Positions 1 through 10,808 of a DNA stretch of 64,000 nt are shown here, piece by piece (within the stretch, counting starts at the first letter, position 1; every line of letters begins with the position of its first letter). The notes below the pieces were generated by a model. That model worked only from the letters and a program-made list of their open reading frames with translations, ran no database searches and was not told the DNA's origin. Source of the stretch: Ciborinia camelliae (taxonomy: Eukaryota; Ascomycota; Leotiomycetes; Helotiales; Sclerotiniaceae); contig JANPYM010000006.1 of NCBI GenBank assembly GCA_025890175.1, forward strand, positions 154,611 to 218,610, read 5' to 3'. The position numbers and the translations under genes are program-made.

Positions 1-1296
1 TGTGGAAGATTGAGGGAGCCTCGTTTGAAACTGTGGCTGTCAATTTCTGGAAGGCAAGGTACGTTTTCGCGACTCGTGGTTGACGGCATTGATATCATGG
101 AAATGACCAAGCTAACGAAATCAACAGATCTTTTCGCAAGATTTCTTCCCTACTGTGTTCGAAACATTGTCTCTGGCGAGATAGAATAACAATTGGTCAC
201 AGCCACAGCAAGGTCACATCTCAACTGCGAATAAGCCTTCAGCCAGAATGCCGTTGTTCTTAACTTTAATCATCAACGACAGCATCGAACCTTCAACTCA
301 CTCTGCGAGATTACGAATGGCATAACCGGTCGTAAGTTATATCCATCTCCCAGAAGGCAATAACCCCAGCTAACCATTTTAGAGGTCAAGAAGTAGAAGG
401 CTATTCGAAAAGAGCTTTCCTCGAGCAACAGTCAAGGCTCTGGATCCCTGGGCAAGGCAGCGGCTCTAGCCAATGCCAGAGAAATCGCCCGGGAATCAGA
501 GCTCGAATGGCTCATAGCCTTGGTGCTCGAACTCTTGAGGCCACCACTGACAAATTATGCATTGATAACATATTGTCACGGTTGCCAGCAATGAAGCTGG
601 AGAACCCCACCTTCATGATTCCCAAATTCAATCACCAGGAACTTCACCATATTCCTAAAATACCACATCAACAATCCCTATCACTGCAAAGCTCAAGGTT
701 GTAGCATCTTGTATCTTGGAAGATACGTTGTTTATCTTGAAGCCATAGGTATTTTGAGGGCTCGGGAAGGAAGAGGCCGCAGAAGCACTTGCTGCCTTCT
801 TCGGTAGGTGCACCTGCCATTGGAACACTCTTCCAACCCACGCTCAGATATGACCATAATGGTCATGGCCATGGTTGGTGGACAACCAATCATTGGCGGT
901 CGTGCGATCGCAGCACTTTTCACCAGAATTACCGATTTAAGCCACCGACCTTGGAAAGATGGAACTTATGATGAGATAGGAACCAAACTTCCCAAGTAAA
1001 GTTCTTGGAGCGATTAACTATCACCCCAATTGATCAATCTCGAGGTCTCGCTCCTGTTCGTATTCAATCTGCTCCGTTCGCCAAAACTCGTCAAGATATA
1101 TAGATTCACAAGAGAGTTCTATCTTTTCAGTACGAGGGTATGGCTACCAACGGCACGCCACGTCTGAAGAAACCGGAGAAACTCAGAAAAAAGCCCAAGG
1201 CTTTCTTGTCTATCTGTCTCTGCTTTGGTATCCGAAGCTCATTGTTTATCCTGAAGCCATAGGCGTGTTCATAGGCAACGGTCTACGACATCACGA

Positions 1297-1336
1297 CTCT
1301 GAGTAGCCTTGGCCCGTCCTCCAAGGCTACTCAGAG
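1297..1336. repeat. Perfect 16-bp fold-back, 8-nt loop
   Basis: Arms 1297-1312 and 1321-1336 are exact reverse complements (CTCTGAGTAGCCTTGG and its complement) around the loop CCCGTCCT. It would form a stable hairpin. It is not followed by a T tract and lies in no recognisable transcript, so I do not call it a terminator. Confidence 0.9.
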
Positions 1337-1392
1337 ATGGTCGGTGTCAAAACGTGGACAGATGATGGAATTTGGTATGTCCTGTTAGCATC

Positions 1393-1640
1393 AGAACGAC
1401 GCAATAGGCTTTTCAAGGCCCAAAAACAGAAGTACCTGTTTACAATACTGCGTTGAAACGTCGTCGTCCAAATTCAAGGGATGTTAATCCACAATACTCA
1501 AGCATGCAATTCGCACCACATCCCGCAGAATTTCGAATTTCGACCCCCGAGGGATTCTATCGTTGTCAATATCTCAAAACTAAAGGATCAGCCCTTGAAC
1601 GACGCAATAGGCTTTTCATAGCCCATACACAGATGCCCTG
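1393..1640. repeat. Diverged direct repeat, offset 204 bp
   Basis: A segment of about 44 nt beginning GAACGACGCAATAGGCTTTT occurs at 1393 and again at 1597. The first 22 nt are identical and the rest is diverged but alignable (CCCA and ACAGA blocks shared). It is part of the internal duplication that characterises this degenerate region. Confidence 0.75.
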
Positions 1641-1650
1641 TGTTGGATTG

Positions 1651-1750
1651 TTGATGAGAGTGACGGGCTTTACAATTCAACAACCTGCCAGAACCTATTG
1701 ATCTCAGCCTGCTGAATAGGGGAATCTGTAAAGCACGTCACTCTCATCAA
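1651..1750. repeat. 24-bp fold-back, 52-nt loop
   Basis: Arms 1651-1674 and 1727-1750 are reverse complements with one mismatch (the left arm reads TTGATGAGAGTGACG then GGCTTTACA; the complement of the right arm differs at one G/T). The right arm ends directly before the ATG at 1752 of the small hypothetical ORF. Confidence 0.9.
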
Positions 1751-1751
1751 G

Positions 1752-2141
1752 ATGGATGGAATAAATAGAGGAGAACCAGTCACCAGTCCACCAGAACGAG
1801 AAACAGATTTCGGATCGCGACAGGATGACAACCCTTTCGAAGATGAATATTCAGACAGCAAATCGTCAGACAACTGCGATTCGGGGGAGACCATTTCAAG
1901 GAATGTGTCTCCTCCGCACATTTATTGTACCGTTATGTCTCATGAATATTCAGACGGCAAATCGTCAGACAACTGCGATTCGGAGAAGACCGTTTCAAGG
2001 AATGTGTTCCCTCTGCACATTTATTGTACCGTTATGTCTCATGCTAGAATTGGCAGATCGAAGAAGCCTGGGGGCCCAACGCTAATATGGAACCTCTTGG
2101 TCTTCGTCACAATGGCTCTGCTCATAAGTCTAGCTCAATGA
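1752..2141 (+). CDS. Hypothetical 129-aa protein with internal duplication and hydrophobic C-terminus
   Basis: I do not recognise this ORF. It starts with an ATG beside a fold-back arm. Residues 32-64 and 65-97 are two copies of a 33-residue unit (EYSDSKSSDNCDS.. and EYSDGKSSDNCDS..) rich in Ser, Asp and Cys. A basic segment (ARIGRSKKPGG) follows, then a hydrophobic stretch (LIWNLLVFVTMALLISLAQ) at the very end that could be a tail-anchor helix. The duplication keeps the frame and all differences between copies change amino acids. It could be a small young gene, an exon of a larger gene, or chance translation of a tandem duplication in decayed DNA. The surroundings favour caution. Confidence 0.25.
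   Translation: MDGINRGEPVTSPPERETDFGSRQDDNPFEDEYSDSKSSDNCDSGETISRNVSPPHIYCTVMSHEYSDGKSSDNCDSEKTVSRNVFPLHIYCTVMSHARIGRSKKPGGPTLIWNLLVFVTMALLISLAQ
1845..2042. repeat. 99-bp tandem duplication (two copies)
   Basis: Copy 1 is 1845-1943 and copy 2 is 1944-2042, directly adjacent with no spacer. I count seven differences, all transitions and no indels. The 33-codon length preserves the reading frame of the overlapping ORF. Confidence 0.95.
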
Positions 2142-3735
2142 AGTTAGAGGGCACTGAGGACTGTCCTCATTCTCGCTCACATTCTGGTTTGTTTCCCGTC
2201 TTCTTGCCGTATCATTTCATTTTGCTAATAAAATATAGAATTGACTGTTTTGTGGAATGGTCACTGGAAAGGACAGCCGGAACTACTTTTCCATGGGTCG
2301 TTCCCACTCGATTTCCTTCGAAAAAAGATCAACTTCTCTACCAACTTTCACTCTACAATAGCTTGCTGCTTCTCGTATACCTTCTACAGAACTACCCAAT
2401 GATGGAAAATTCCTATAGGCTGTGGTGAACGTGATGGTGAGGCAGAAGGTCTAAGGTGCAGAGGGTTTGGTGGTTTGGTTCGGCTTAGTGGTGGGCTTTT
2501 ATGGTGCTGAGGATATCGTGGTTATAGTTGTACTTGTATTTGGTATCAATATTAGATAGTAATAAAAGCTGTTCCATATAGCCGCCCTGGCATTCAAAGA
2601 TTGTGAGCGTGACAGGTAGGTACTCCTAAAATCTATCTCTACCTTATATGGAAATAGACGTGAGGAAGCTAATAGCATTGGCAGATTCATCAGCAAACCC
2701 TTTTACGACAACCTTTCCCATTGGAAAACTCAGGCCACGAAGACCCTACATCTGCCTCTTCCTCGGCACTCGAAAATCTCGCACAACAAATTTACAATAT
2801 ACTCTCTGTCTCAGAAACACAGTCGACTGGTGCCATCAAAAATTCTCCCGTCTAGTATCGTCAGTCGAAGATCTAGCACTCCTTCCGCTATTGGTACCTG
2901 ATACCCTCTGCTTGGATGGTCTTACCACCAAGCACTCCTCCTGAGGATCAGAAAGCGGAATCTCATGTAGAGATATCCTTGCAGAGAATCTTCCAGGCTT
3001 TTGTTGGATTTCATCTCAATGATCGCATACAGACTCTCCAACTCGATGCTGATTACTCGGGCGATGGCGAAACCAATACCATGGCATCAGCTCTTCCTTG
3101 GCCACTCATACTCGAATTGTACTAGCAACTCATAGGAACCAAAATGTCTTGGTTAATGGAAAATTCTTTCCGCAAACACATATACCGATACTACTGTTGG
3201 TGATGCTGCTGTCGATACTATCGATATATCTCATCATACAATTTTCACACCATTCCAAACGATTTTAGCTTTTTTGCCTGAAATAATACGTGGGGGACCA
3301 ATGTATACGAAGATCCGCAAAATGTCTACCTCCTACACGAGGATCAGTTGGAACATCCGAGATGAAGCCAAATAGAAGTGGCCCAGCCTCATCGACATCC
3401 ACTTGGTGTCTTGGTTCCAAGCCAGTTTTGATCATGCAGTTGGTATCAAAAATCTCAACTATTGTGCGGATTTCCTTCAAGAGAGAGCCCAATACTGGCA
3501 CTGACCAAGATTGAGCAACTCTAACACTCAAACATTCCCGAAGATGGAACCTTCTTCCCCGCCGAATCCATCAATCGCACCAACGAAGAAAGTTTCTCGC
3601 TAAGAGAAATGATCGACGCCATGGAGTATATTGCAGAACATCCCTCGGTTTGTGAAAATGGACTGGGAAAGTTAAGGAGGCATGAATATATTTCCATTAC
3701 CTCTGCTCCCCGCAGAGGTCCTGTTTCAAGTAGTT

Positions 3736-3818
3736 GAAGAACTCCTTGCTAATGACGACTACTGCACAGCCACATCTGTCGCCCTAACTGGCCGATCGTC
3801 ATTAGCAAGGAGTTCTTC
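3736..3818. repeat. Perfect 23-bp fold-back, 37-nt loop
   Basis: Arms 3736-3758 (GAAGAACTCCTTGCTAATGA..) and 3796-3818 are exact reverse complements. The left arm encodes EELLAND in the F-box-like ORF. The right arm looks like an inverted copy, after which the better-looking coding frame shifts by one. Confidence 0.95.
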
Positions 3819-4407
3819 GATCAAGACATGGATCGGCAATACCGAGAGATTCTAGAGGCCAGGCAGAAAATTTACGAGTGGGACCTTGACACTACCATTC
3901 GGTACGTATCCACTGATGAAATATTTCCCCCAAAATACTAACACATCATCAAACAGAGATGGGACTCCGACCCCCTTGTTCTCTGCCTTCGAAAGTTTTA
4001 TGACAGAACAATCGAAAGCAATCGGTGTGCCAAGACGCGCAACCACGTTACAAAATGGACAGTTTGAAAGCGGGGCGCAGTACCCCAAATGAATTTGCAA
4101 TATGGGGGCAATTCCATTACTCCCCAGACAGCAGCAATGGCCGCAATCAATGCAGAGCAGCCGCGTTACAAAATGGACAATATGTAGACAGCGTGCTGGA
4201 CTCAACCTCGCTGTCGACGACGAGTTTGATTACATAGGAAATTCAAATACTCACATTTGTACGTATCCACATCCACATGCACATCAACATCCACAACCTC
4301 GAACCTGCAAAGTTTTTCTGCAGCAAAGAGCAAGGCTACCAAGAATCATGACTAACTTTTCTCCCCGCACCATACAGAACAATCCGCGGTCTACCTCTTC
4401 GGAGATG

Positions 4408-4482
4408 CTGGCTCGGGATCTCATTCGTTCGCTGCGTATGAAAAACGACGACTTCCATACAGCGAATGAGATCCCGAGCCAG
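4408..4482. repeat. Perfect 20-bp fold-back, 35-nt loop
   Basis: Arms 4408-4427 (CTGGCTCGGGATCTCATTCG) and 4463-4482 are exact reverse complements. Complementarity continues imperfectly inward (CGCTGCGTATG against CATACAGCG). Arm and loop sizes nearly equal those of the fold-back about 670 bp upstream. Confidence 0.95.
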
Positions 4483-4649
4483 AACCAGCGTGGAGATACT
4501 CCACCGAATATCCACACGCACGATGATTATAACCAATCGCCATCGTACTCGGTACGCGGAGGTAGATAGGTGGCACTGCGGCCTCGATGCCGAAGACTTC
4601 AAGGGTGTTGATTTGAATGGCTTGGGAACTCGCCGTTTCAATTGTGGGC

Positions 4650-5408
4650 GAGAGGAAATTTGAGGAAGTGTTTGTGTATTAATACCCAGGTTGTTTTGTA
4701 TAATTAGATACCAAAATAGAGGGATATGTCTGAAAACCAAAAGCGTGAAGTATGTGCTTGCAATGTGTACATTTCCAATAGATGAACATGAGAACTCAGT
4801 CCGTCCTATTATCCTTCGTGAAACCAATAGTGAGTACACGAATACATGAAACCCTTTCAACCTTCCATAAATCATCATAATTAATCCAGCCTCCAATCGA
4901 TTCTCTCCAAAATCTGCAATCTCGTTGCCTGATCTACTTATCTATATAATGAAGCATTTCGTCAAGGTGTTGAGTGTAAAAAGAACTACCTTGTATCCAA
5001 GCAATATTGTATCAACTTTCATATCGTTCCATGAGTACATATACACCACTGTTGGACTCTTTCCCATTGATACATGAGATCATTAGAAATTCATACCCGG
5101 ATGAAGTACCAAGGTGACGGTCATAATCTTTGTCAATAACTCTAGAAGACAGTAGGTAGATAGGTCATCACACCGGAAATAAATATATTGATCTCTTTGG
5201 CGAAAATATGGTACATGAAAGAATATTATAAAAGTTAAAGATGGTACTCCAGTCTGCCAACCAGGCCCCCCAGCCATGCTAACCTTTTCCAGCTCTTGGA
5301 TATCCTTTGTAAATATAGAACCTAGCGCCATTGTATGTATATGTACGAAACCATTCCAAACTCCCAATATGATACTTATTCACAAAAGACTCCATCAATA
5401 TTATTTAT
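4650..5408. other. Gene-free spacer, 3' flank of the Sec39 gene
   Basis: No coding sequence is supported. It is the 3' side of the minus-strand gene that follows and is moderately AT-rich. I see no repeat or RNA gene. Confidence 0.5.
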
Positions 5409-8400
5409 TTACCACCCATCTTCATCATCCCAGGAAATTTCTTCCTTATCCTTCTCATCCTCTTCTTTTGGAGCAACCTCGTGATTGTTGCTAGTACTTC
5501 CACTAGAGTTTCTTGAATGCCTATTATCAAGTACAGATGATCCAGCACTAGCGGTTTGAACAGGTGGTGCATTAATCAGCCAACCAATTCCACCAGCAAA
5601 GGTACCGACAGCAGCATCTCGAAGTTGATCTCTCTTCCTAATCAATGTTGGTCCACTTGAAGTTCTAGTAATAATTGAAGATGGATCAGGACCATCTGTT
5701 TGCATAGGCATATTTTGATTGTCATTCTTCGAATCCACACGTTGTGATTTTCCTCTGAACATAGAGAGTGCGGATAAACCCGTTTGTGCACGAGTGATAC
5801 TTTCTTTTGAGAGATCAAAGAAGGATACAGGTGCTTCTTCATTCTTGTTTCTCCGAATGTTCAAGGAATTGGAATGTCGTCTGGCAGGTGTAGCTCCGAA
5901 ACCACCGGGCATGTTAGTATCATCAGCTTTTTCATCCCAAGCTGCTTCTTGCTCTGCCTCTTGTCTCATATGTGTTTCGAGCTCTTCCTCACATCTGCGA
6001 TATGTGTTGAGAATCTCTTGCAAAGTCTCTTTTGGCGCCAGTCGTAAAGCTTGAGCCAAACAATCCATTCTCTGTTGTAGATGTCTAATCTCCGGATTTC
6101 CACTAGTATTACCGAGGTGAGTGGCTCGTGTTGTTTTAGCGTTCCGACGATATTTGCCTGCTTGTAAAGCTGCACGCCATGACCAATCATCGATCCTCTT
6201 AGGTTTGCATTGAGCAAATAATCCCGTACTCCTTCGCTCAAGATCTGGACTGTGACAATGTGCTTGGCGACCAATGTCTTTGAGGCGGGTGACAACATAC
6301 GAATAAGCTGTTTCGAAATCATCTTCCGAGAGAGCGGTATCAATACACATACTGACTACACGCTTTTCAGCAACCTTCAATTTTTCTTTCAGCTCTGAAG
6401 CATCTGAAACAGCCAAGTTCCCATCTGGAAGTTGTAAGGTCAAACCGGCCTTGACCATTTCTTGGCCCATGCGTACAAAATCATTGATTTGGGTATAGCT
6501 TTTATCATTCTGTTCGAGTACCTTGTTCAAGATTGATAAAGGATCACCGTGTACACGTAAATTAACAGGTAGGAAAGGTTGTCCTTGTTTTAACACCAAG
6601 CTATACTGGCCTATCTCGTCCGTAACGAGAACGAGATTGCGCAGTTCTTGAGCTCGAGAGTGACCTCGTATTGTATCTGGAAATGCATTGAGACTGGCAA
6701 AATAAGTTAGTATTTTATGGAGAAAATTCCAAGCCGTGTACCATGTTCCTAGCTCCCCCCCGTCAACCTACGAAGCAATCCTCTTAACGGCCCCAAAGTT
6801 TGATTAGTCCACATTGTTCTTCGGTAAAACCAGCCATGGTATCAACTCTAAGTTCATACTTTGACATTTTCAGAGCGGACCAATCAAAAGTGTTGACTGA
6901 TATAAAAATCCTACTTCCGCAAAGGTTGACGGATGGGAGGTAGTTGGTTGAAGGTTAGGAAAGAGGAGGTAGTAGATCTAGGAATATTACAAATATAGAG
7001 AAAACTTACATGTCATTGCATTTCTTGACGCCACCTCTAGACTTGTTAGGGTTTGTGGCATTATCGTAGGCGTTCTCGGCTGCGGTAAAAATTGCACTCT
7101 GCAAGAGCTCTTTCGATAAAGGTTTTTCGGGGGAGGTTTCATAAATAGATTGGGCAAGGGTATATCCTAAATAAAAGGATGTCAGTAACTAACAAGACAT
7201 AATGCCGACGTGAATGAAATGACATACGGGTATTGGCCAGAAGAATTTTGAAAATTTCCACTTCGATGAATTCTTTGGAAAGCCGGCCAAAAATACCCCT
7301 TCCATGATTGGTAATTGTGTTTTCCTCGAGTTCCTCAGCTCCCCAACTCCGTAACCATAACAACTCATTCCTCATCTTGTTCCAAAATCGATCTTCATTG
7401 CCAGGACGATGACTAATTGCGGAGATAAATCCCCTAAATGCAATCATCTGCTCACGTTCATCCTGAAGCAAGGCAAGCTCCCCGGCTCTCTTAACAGTGC
7501 ATCCCTCTCCTACTCTCGTAAGAAGATATGCACTGACAAGTAATGCCCGAAGTAAATTGATGGATACTTTGTTTGGATTCGTCAAAGTATTCTTCTCTTC
7601 TAAGTGATCATTTCTAAGATATGTTGCGTTCTTTAGGGACAAATGATCACTTTCCTCGAAATTGGGTATAGGAGTTAGGATGGCAGCAGCTGCCTCTAAT
7701 GAAGGCATCTTATCGAGATCGAGTAATCTGATGATTCGGGAAATAATTCGATAAACACCTGTCAAAGCCTCCATGGTACTTTCAGGGATGAGATAGGCGG
7801 TCGCAATAGCCGCTCTTGCGTATCGTTGCTCTAAATGACGTTGATCTTCTTCGTCCAACCATACCGTTCCATCCCCAAAGCCTCCTAGATCTACATCTCC
7901 GGGTCCATCCCATTGTTCAATAGCTTTGACGGCTGTCTCCCAAGATGAGCCTGCTTCAGCAGTAATCCATCCAAATACCAATTCCCAACCAGCATATTTA
8001 TGGTTTATGATGCCCGCTTGTTCCAATGATGCTATTGCTTGTGGCTGCGCTGTAGATTCATTCTGAACCTTTCTTCGCTTCCATCTATTATCTCCATAAA
8101 GCCATGGTCCAACCAATCCACGCAGATCCCGCCCTACGGAGCCATCCTCCTCGCCCGATGTGTTTGGATGCTTTCCTGTTTTTGAAAGCAAGTATTTTGT
8201 TCCTTTCATATCATCCAAAGTTTCAAATTCATCTATGGTGAAAGCTCTTTGGGCTTGCGGGTAGTATTCGTAATTGAGACGGAGGAGGGGTAAAACTGTA
8301 GAAATTGTCCAGGTTCGTAGGTATGATGAATAGGATAAGAAAGGAGTCAGCAGGTCTGGGACTAGATTGAGTAAACCAGTAAGTCGATCGATTCGCAATG

Positions 8401-8779
8401 CTCGTTGCATCAAAAATAGAACCAGATGGTCTCCGGGGACATCCACTGGCGCATCTTTCCATAATAGAGGGAGAAGGTTGAGCTTCCGTTGTTTCTTATT
8501 AACTTCTGCAGTCTTCATTCCCTTAATTCCACTCAAATCAATTGTATCTTTAGAGTCATCGACTAAATTTCCCGTTACAAGATCTTGTAAAAACGGGACA
8601 TAGTTGAAGGGTTCCAAACATTCTGGCAGATGGGTAAGAAGTATGCGAAAGACAATCTCGTTGCGTAGCACCTTTCGATATCGCGACACAAGAGTTCGGA
8701 GAAGTCGTAAATCCCCTTTCAAAGTTACTTGCACAGCGACCCAAAGGACCTTTTCAGGATCCAGATCTGTATTTGACAT
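5409..8779 (-). CDS. Sec39 domain protein (DSL1 vesicle-tethering complex)
   Basis: Fungal Sec39-type protein, 997 aa. Sec39 is the subunit of the ER-resident DSL1 complex (Dsl1, Tip20, Sec39) that tethers COPI vesicles in Golgi-to-ER retrograde transport. My model has three exons on the minus strand: 8779-7228, 7166-7010 and 6693-5409. The introns of 61 and about 316 nt have GTATGT and GTAAGT donors, and the total closes in frame. The N-terminal part (MSNTDLDPEKVLWVAVQVTL) and the all-helical solenoid-like body match the family. The C-terminus is low complexity and ends in KEEISWDDEDGW. The open frame continues upstream to 8857 but only from a TTG; the ATG at 8779 has G at -3 and gives the usual N-terminus. 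The second intron is unusually long for this window, so an extra small exon in it cannot be excluded. Confidence 0.85.
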
Positions 8780-9070
8780 GGCTACACTTGAAATCGTGTA
8801 TTCCTGAAGATGAGGATTTGTATTGCGATGTGATGGATCAAATGAACCCGTAGTCAATAAGTAATAATTGTTAGGTACGGTAACCTTGGGGTCTGAGCTT
8901 CAAAAAGTTCCACCATATTTATTATCGCCTAATATTAAAGGCACACATGCATCACACCTGCCCATCCATCACACCCCTGCTCCCATGTTCCACTAGCGTG
9001 AATTGATACTTGTAGTTGAACATCACATTTACAACCTCACCCCTCTAAACTTCACAATCGAACACAAAAG
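8780..9070. promoter_or_regulatory. Divergent promoter spacer
   Basis: A 291-bp spacer between the divergently transcribed Sec39-type gene (-) and the complex I subunit gene (+). It must hold both promoters if the models are right. I see AT-rich sequence near 8910-8940 and a pyrimidine/CA-rich leader before 9071, but no motif I can name with confidence. Confidence 0.5.
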
Positions 9071-9553
9071 ATGGCATCTGGTTACGGTCTCAGTGGGGGT
9101 ATGTGTTAAACCATTTCTTGTACTGAATGGCAGATACTGGTCATTTTGAATTGACTCAATGGCTAACAAATGATTCTCAAGGTCCTTCCCGATGCTTTCC
9201 CTTCTGGCAAGAAGTCCTAGCTTGTTACGTCGTCAATACCTCTTCAGAAAATGATGCAGGAAAGAGATTGTGCGCGCCGGTGTTAGAGGATTACTATGAA
9301 TGCCTACACCATAAGAAGGAGGTTGGTCTTCATCCACTACGTTACAGGATGGGATTCGGCAGCAAACCCTTGAATCGTTCACTGACTCAGTATTCCTTTT
9401 GATTAGCATGCAAGAACAATGGCAATTCAAGCCGCATATCATAAAGCCGAACAAGCAAACCCTCGAGATGATGCGCCAAAGGCAGGAGTAGTCAGGAATT
9501 TGGGGTTATTGAACAAGGAAGAAGATACCAAGAAGGTGCTGGGAATGAAGTGA
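9071..9553 (+). CDS. NADH dehydrogenase (complex I) NDUFS5-like 15-kDa subunit
   Basis: Small accessory subunit of respiratory complex I, facing the intermembrane space. Three exons, 9071-9098, 9182-9321 and 9407-9553, give 104 aa and close in frame. The first exon is only 28 nt (MASGYGLSGG). The twin CX9C fold is fully visible: CFPFWQEVLAC and CAPVLEDYYEC, each with nine residues between the cysteines, as expected for a Mia40-imported CHCH protein. The HHKKEHARTMAIQAAYHKAE segment after the second CX9C is typical of fungal members. Donors are GTATGT and GTTGGT. The gene is divergent from the Sec39-type gene with a short shared spacer. Confidence 0.88.
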
Positions 9554-10808
9554 GAGTACTGCAGGCAGGATTTGAGGGAGGTTGTACATTAAGAGCGATC
9601 ATGATCAATGCCAGTACTGTTAAAATCATTTCCATGGTGTTCTTCGCTCGAAGCGCATAACTTGAAATGGATACTGGTGTGACTGCTTTCGAAGTCCGGG
9701 GGAAGGAAGTTAAGATACCAGTTCTATAGTGGTGAGTTGCCTATTTCCCGGTCTCTTGCATTTCATTTGTGAAAAGCTAGAATTTCTTGGTGCTCTGGTT
9801 TGGAACGCATCAGTCATATATTATATCTCTTTGGAGTACATGTGAAAATCAAACGGCGGACCTTACGTTTTATAAAGTATTCGGAGGTATTTACAATCCA
9901 ATATGGTTTGTTAATATTTTGAGCTAGGGCTGTACAAATTACAAAGTTAGTTGAAGGGAACCTACCCGGCCAATATTTGTCTTCTTAATTCATACCTGAG
10001 CTCTACTGAGATCTGGTCAAAGATTTTGTCCGGACTTTTCGTATCTTCTTGTGTTTGATTCCGGAGACTGTTCCTCTTCATAAGAGGAACCATTAATATC
10101 AATTTTCCTACGCGTATGATTTTTGTGAAATCTAGTTTGGGCGCATGGCAATCATTCTCATGGCTGGTACCTAATCAGTAAAGCAATAAGCGAGAGAAGG
10201 GGGAGTGAAGATTGATGACATTGACATTCCCATGGGGCCAGCATATAATCTACCTTCCTCCAGCAGATTATCAAACTCCTGATACCTTTGAAGGTCTGCT
10301 ATATTGTCAAACATTCGGTAGATTCCGATTCAAATTCCTCATCAGCCGGAGGTCGAACATTAGATGAAATTTGAAGGAAGTAGGAAAGTTGAAACATGAG
10401 AAAAGAAGATTCCGTGCAACTCAATCTCATCCGATAAGTATCAAATGAGATCAAAATGTAAGGAAATGAAGTCTGAATCTACATGGTGTAAGTGAAGTTC
10501 AAGATTGGTTCACGTCACGTCCGATAAGTAAAGTGAAGCTCGCGACTTCCTAATATGGTAACTTCTACTTTTACAACTTCTACTCTGCCATCATACGTTA
10601 TTTTCCAATCCAATTTGATTCAAATCTCATTTCATTTCTTTCCATTCACTCACTCACTCACTCACTCAATCACATCTCGCTTCTTCATTTTGATGATTTA
10701 CATCAATACCAACGTGAAAAGATACTGTAAGGTTAACTCTCGCGATATCATTTCAACACCTTCAATATCCTCGAATTTCAATCTACTATATCTATCGATT
10801 TCATCAAG
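9554..10808. other. Intergenic spacer, promoter side of the next gene
   Basis: No gene supported. The element CCGATAAGTA occurs twice (near 10432 and 10520). A CACT/TCAC microsatellite (about 10647-10672) and pyrimidine-rich sequence precede the next ATG, as in many fungal 5' leaders. Confidence 0.5.

Larger units (their letters stand above)
3540..4570 (+). pseudogene. Broken F-box-like gene remnant
   Basis: The 57-codon ORF 3682-3855 begins MNIFPLPLLPAEVLFQ and continues VVEELLANDDYCTA, which resembles the LPxEVLxxVVxxL start of fungal F-box or similar domains. Upstream, another frame reads as protein (DGTFFPAESINRTNEE.., about 3545-3730). Downstream, a third frame reads FFDQDMDRQYREILEARQK into a GTACGT donor near 3902, and after a CAG near 3958 reads WDSDPLVLCLRKFYDR. 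A fold-back (3736-3818) sits at the point where the frame is lost. I infer a once intact multi-exon gene disrupted by local rearrangement. The F-box reading rests on a short motif only. Confidence 0.3.
1..4900. other. Degenerate accessory region with broken coding remnants
   Basis: No intact recognisable gene could be built here. Several short stretches read like protein in changing frames: about 390-704, 880-999, 2916-3123, 3545-3730 and 3682-3950. Intron-like signals occur (GTACGT near 3902 with ACTAAC and CAG before 3959; a second GTACGT near 4259). Stops and frame changes break every model I tried. Internal duplications are frequent: TTGTTTATC-TGAAGCCATAGG near 728 and 1242, and CGTTACAAAATGGACA at 4046 and 4164. 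I read this as a decayed locus of one or more duplicated genes; the original function is unknown apart from a weak F-box-like resemblance near 3.7 kb. Confidence 0.5.

Noticed and set aside
4336..4896. Minus-strand 186-aa ORF
   Set aside because: It overlaps the fold-back and plus-strand fragments, changes character along its length and resembles no protein; no support beyond being open.
8780..8857. N-terminal extension of the Sec39-type protein
   Set aside because: The open frame starts with TTG, not ATG; the family-like N-terminus begins at the ATG at 8779.
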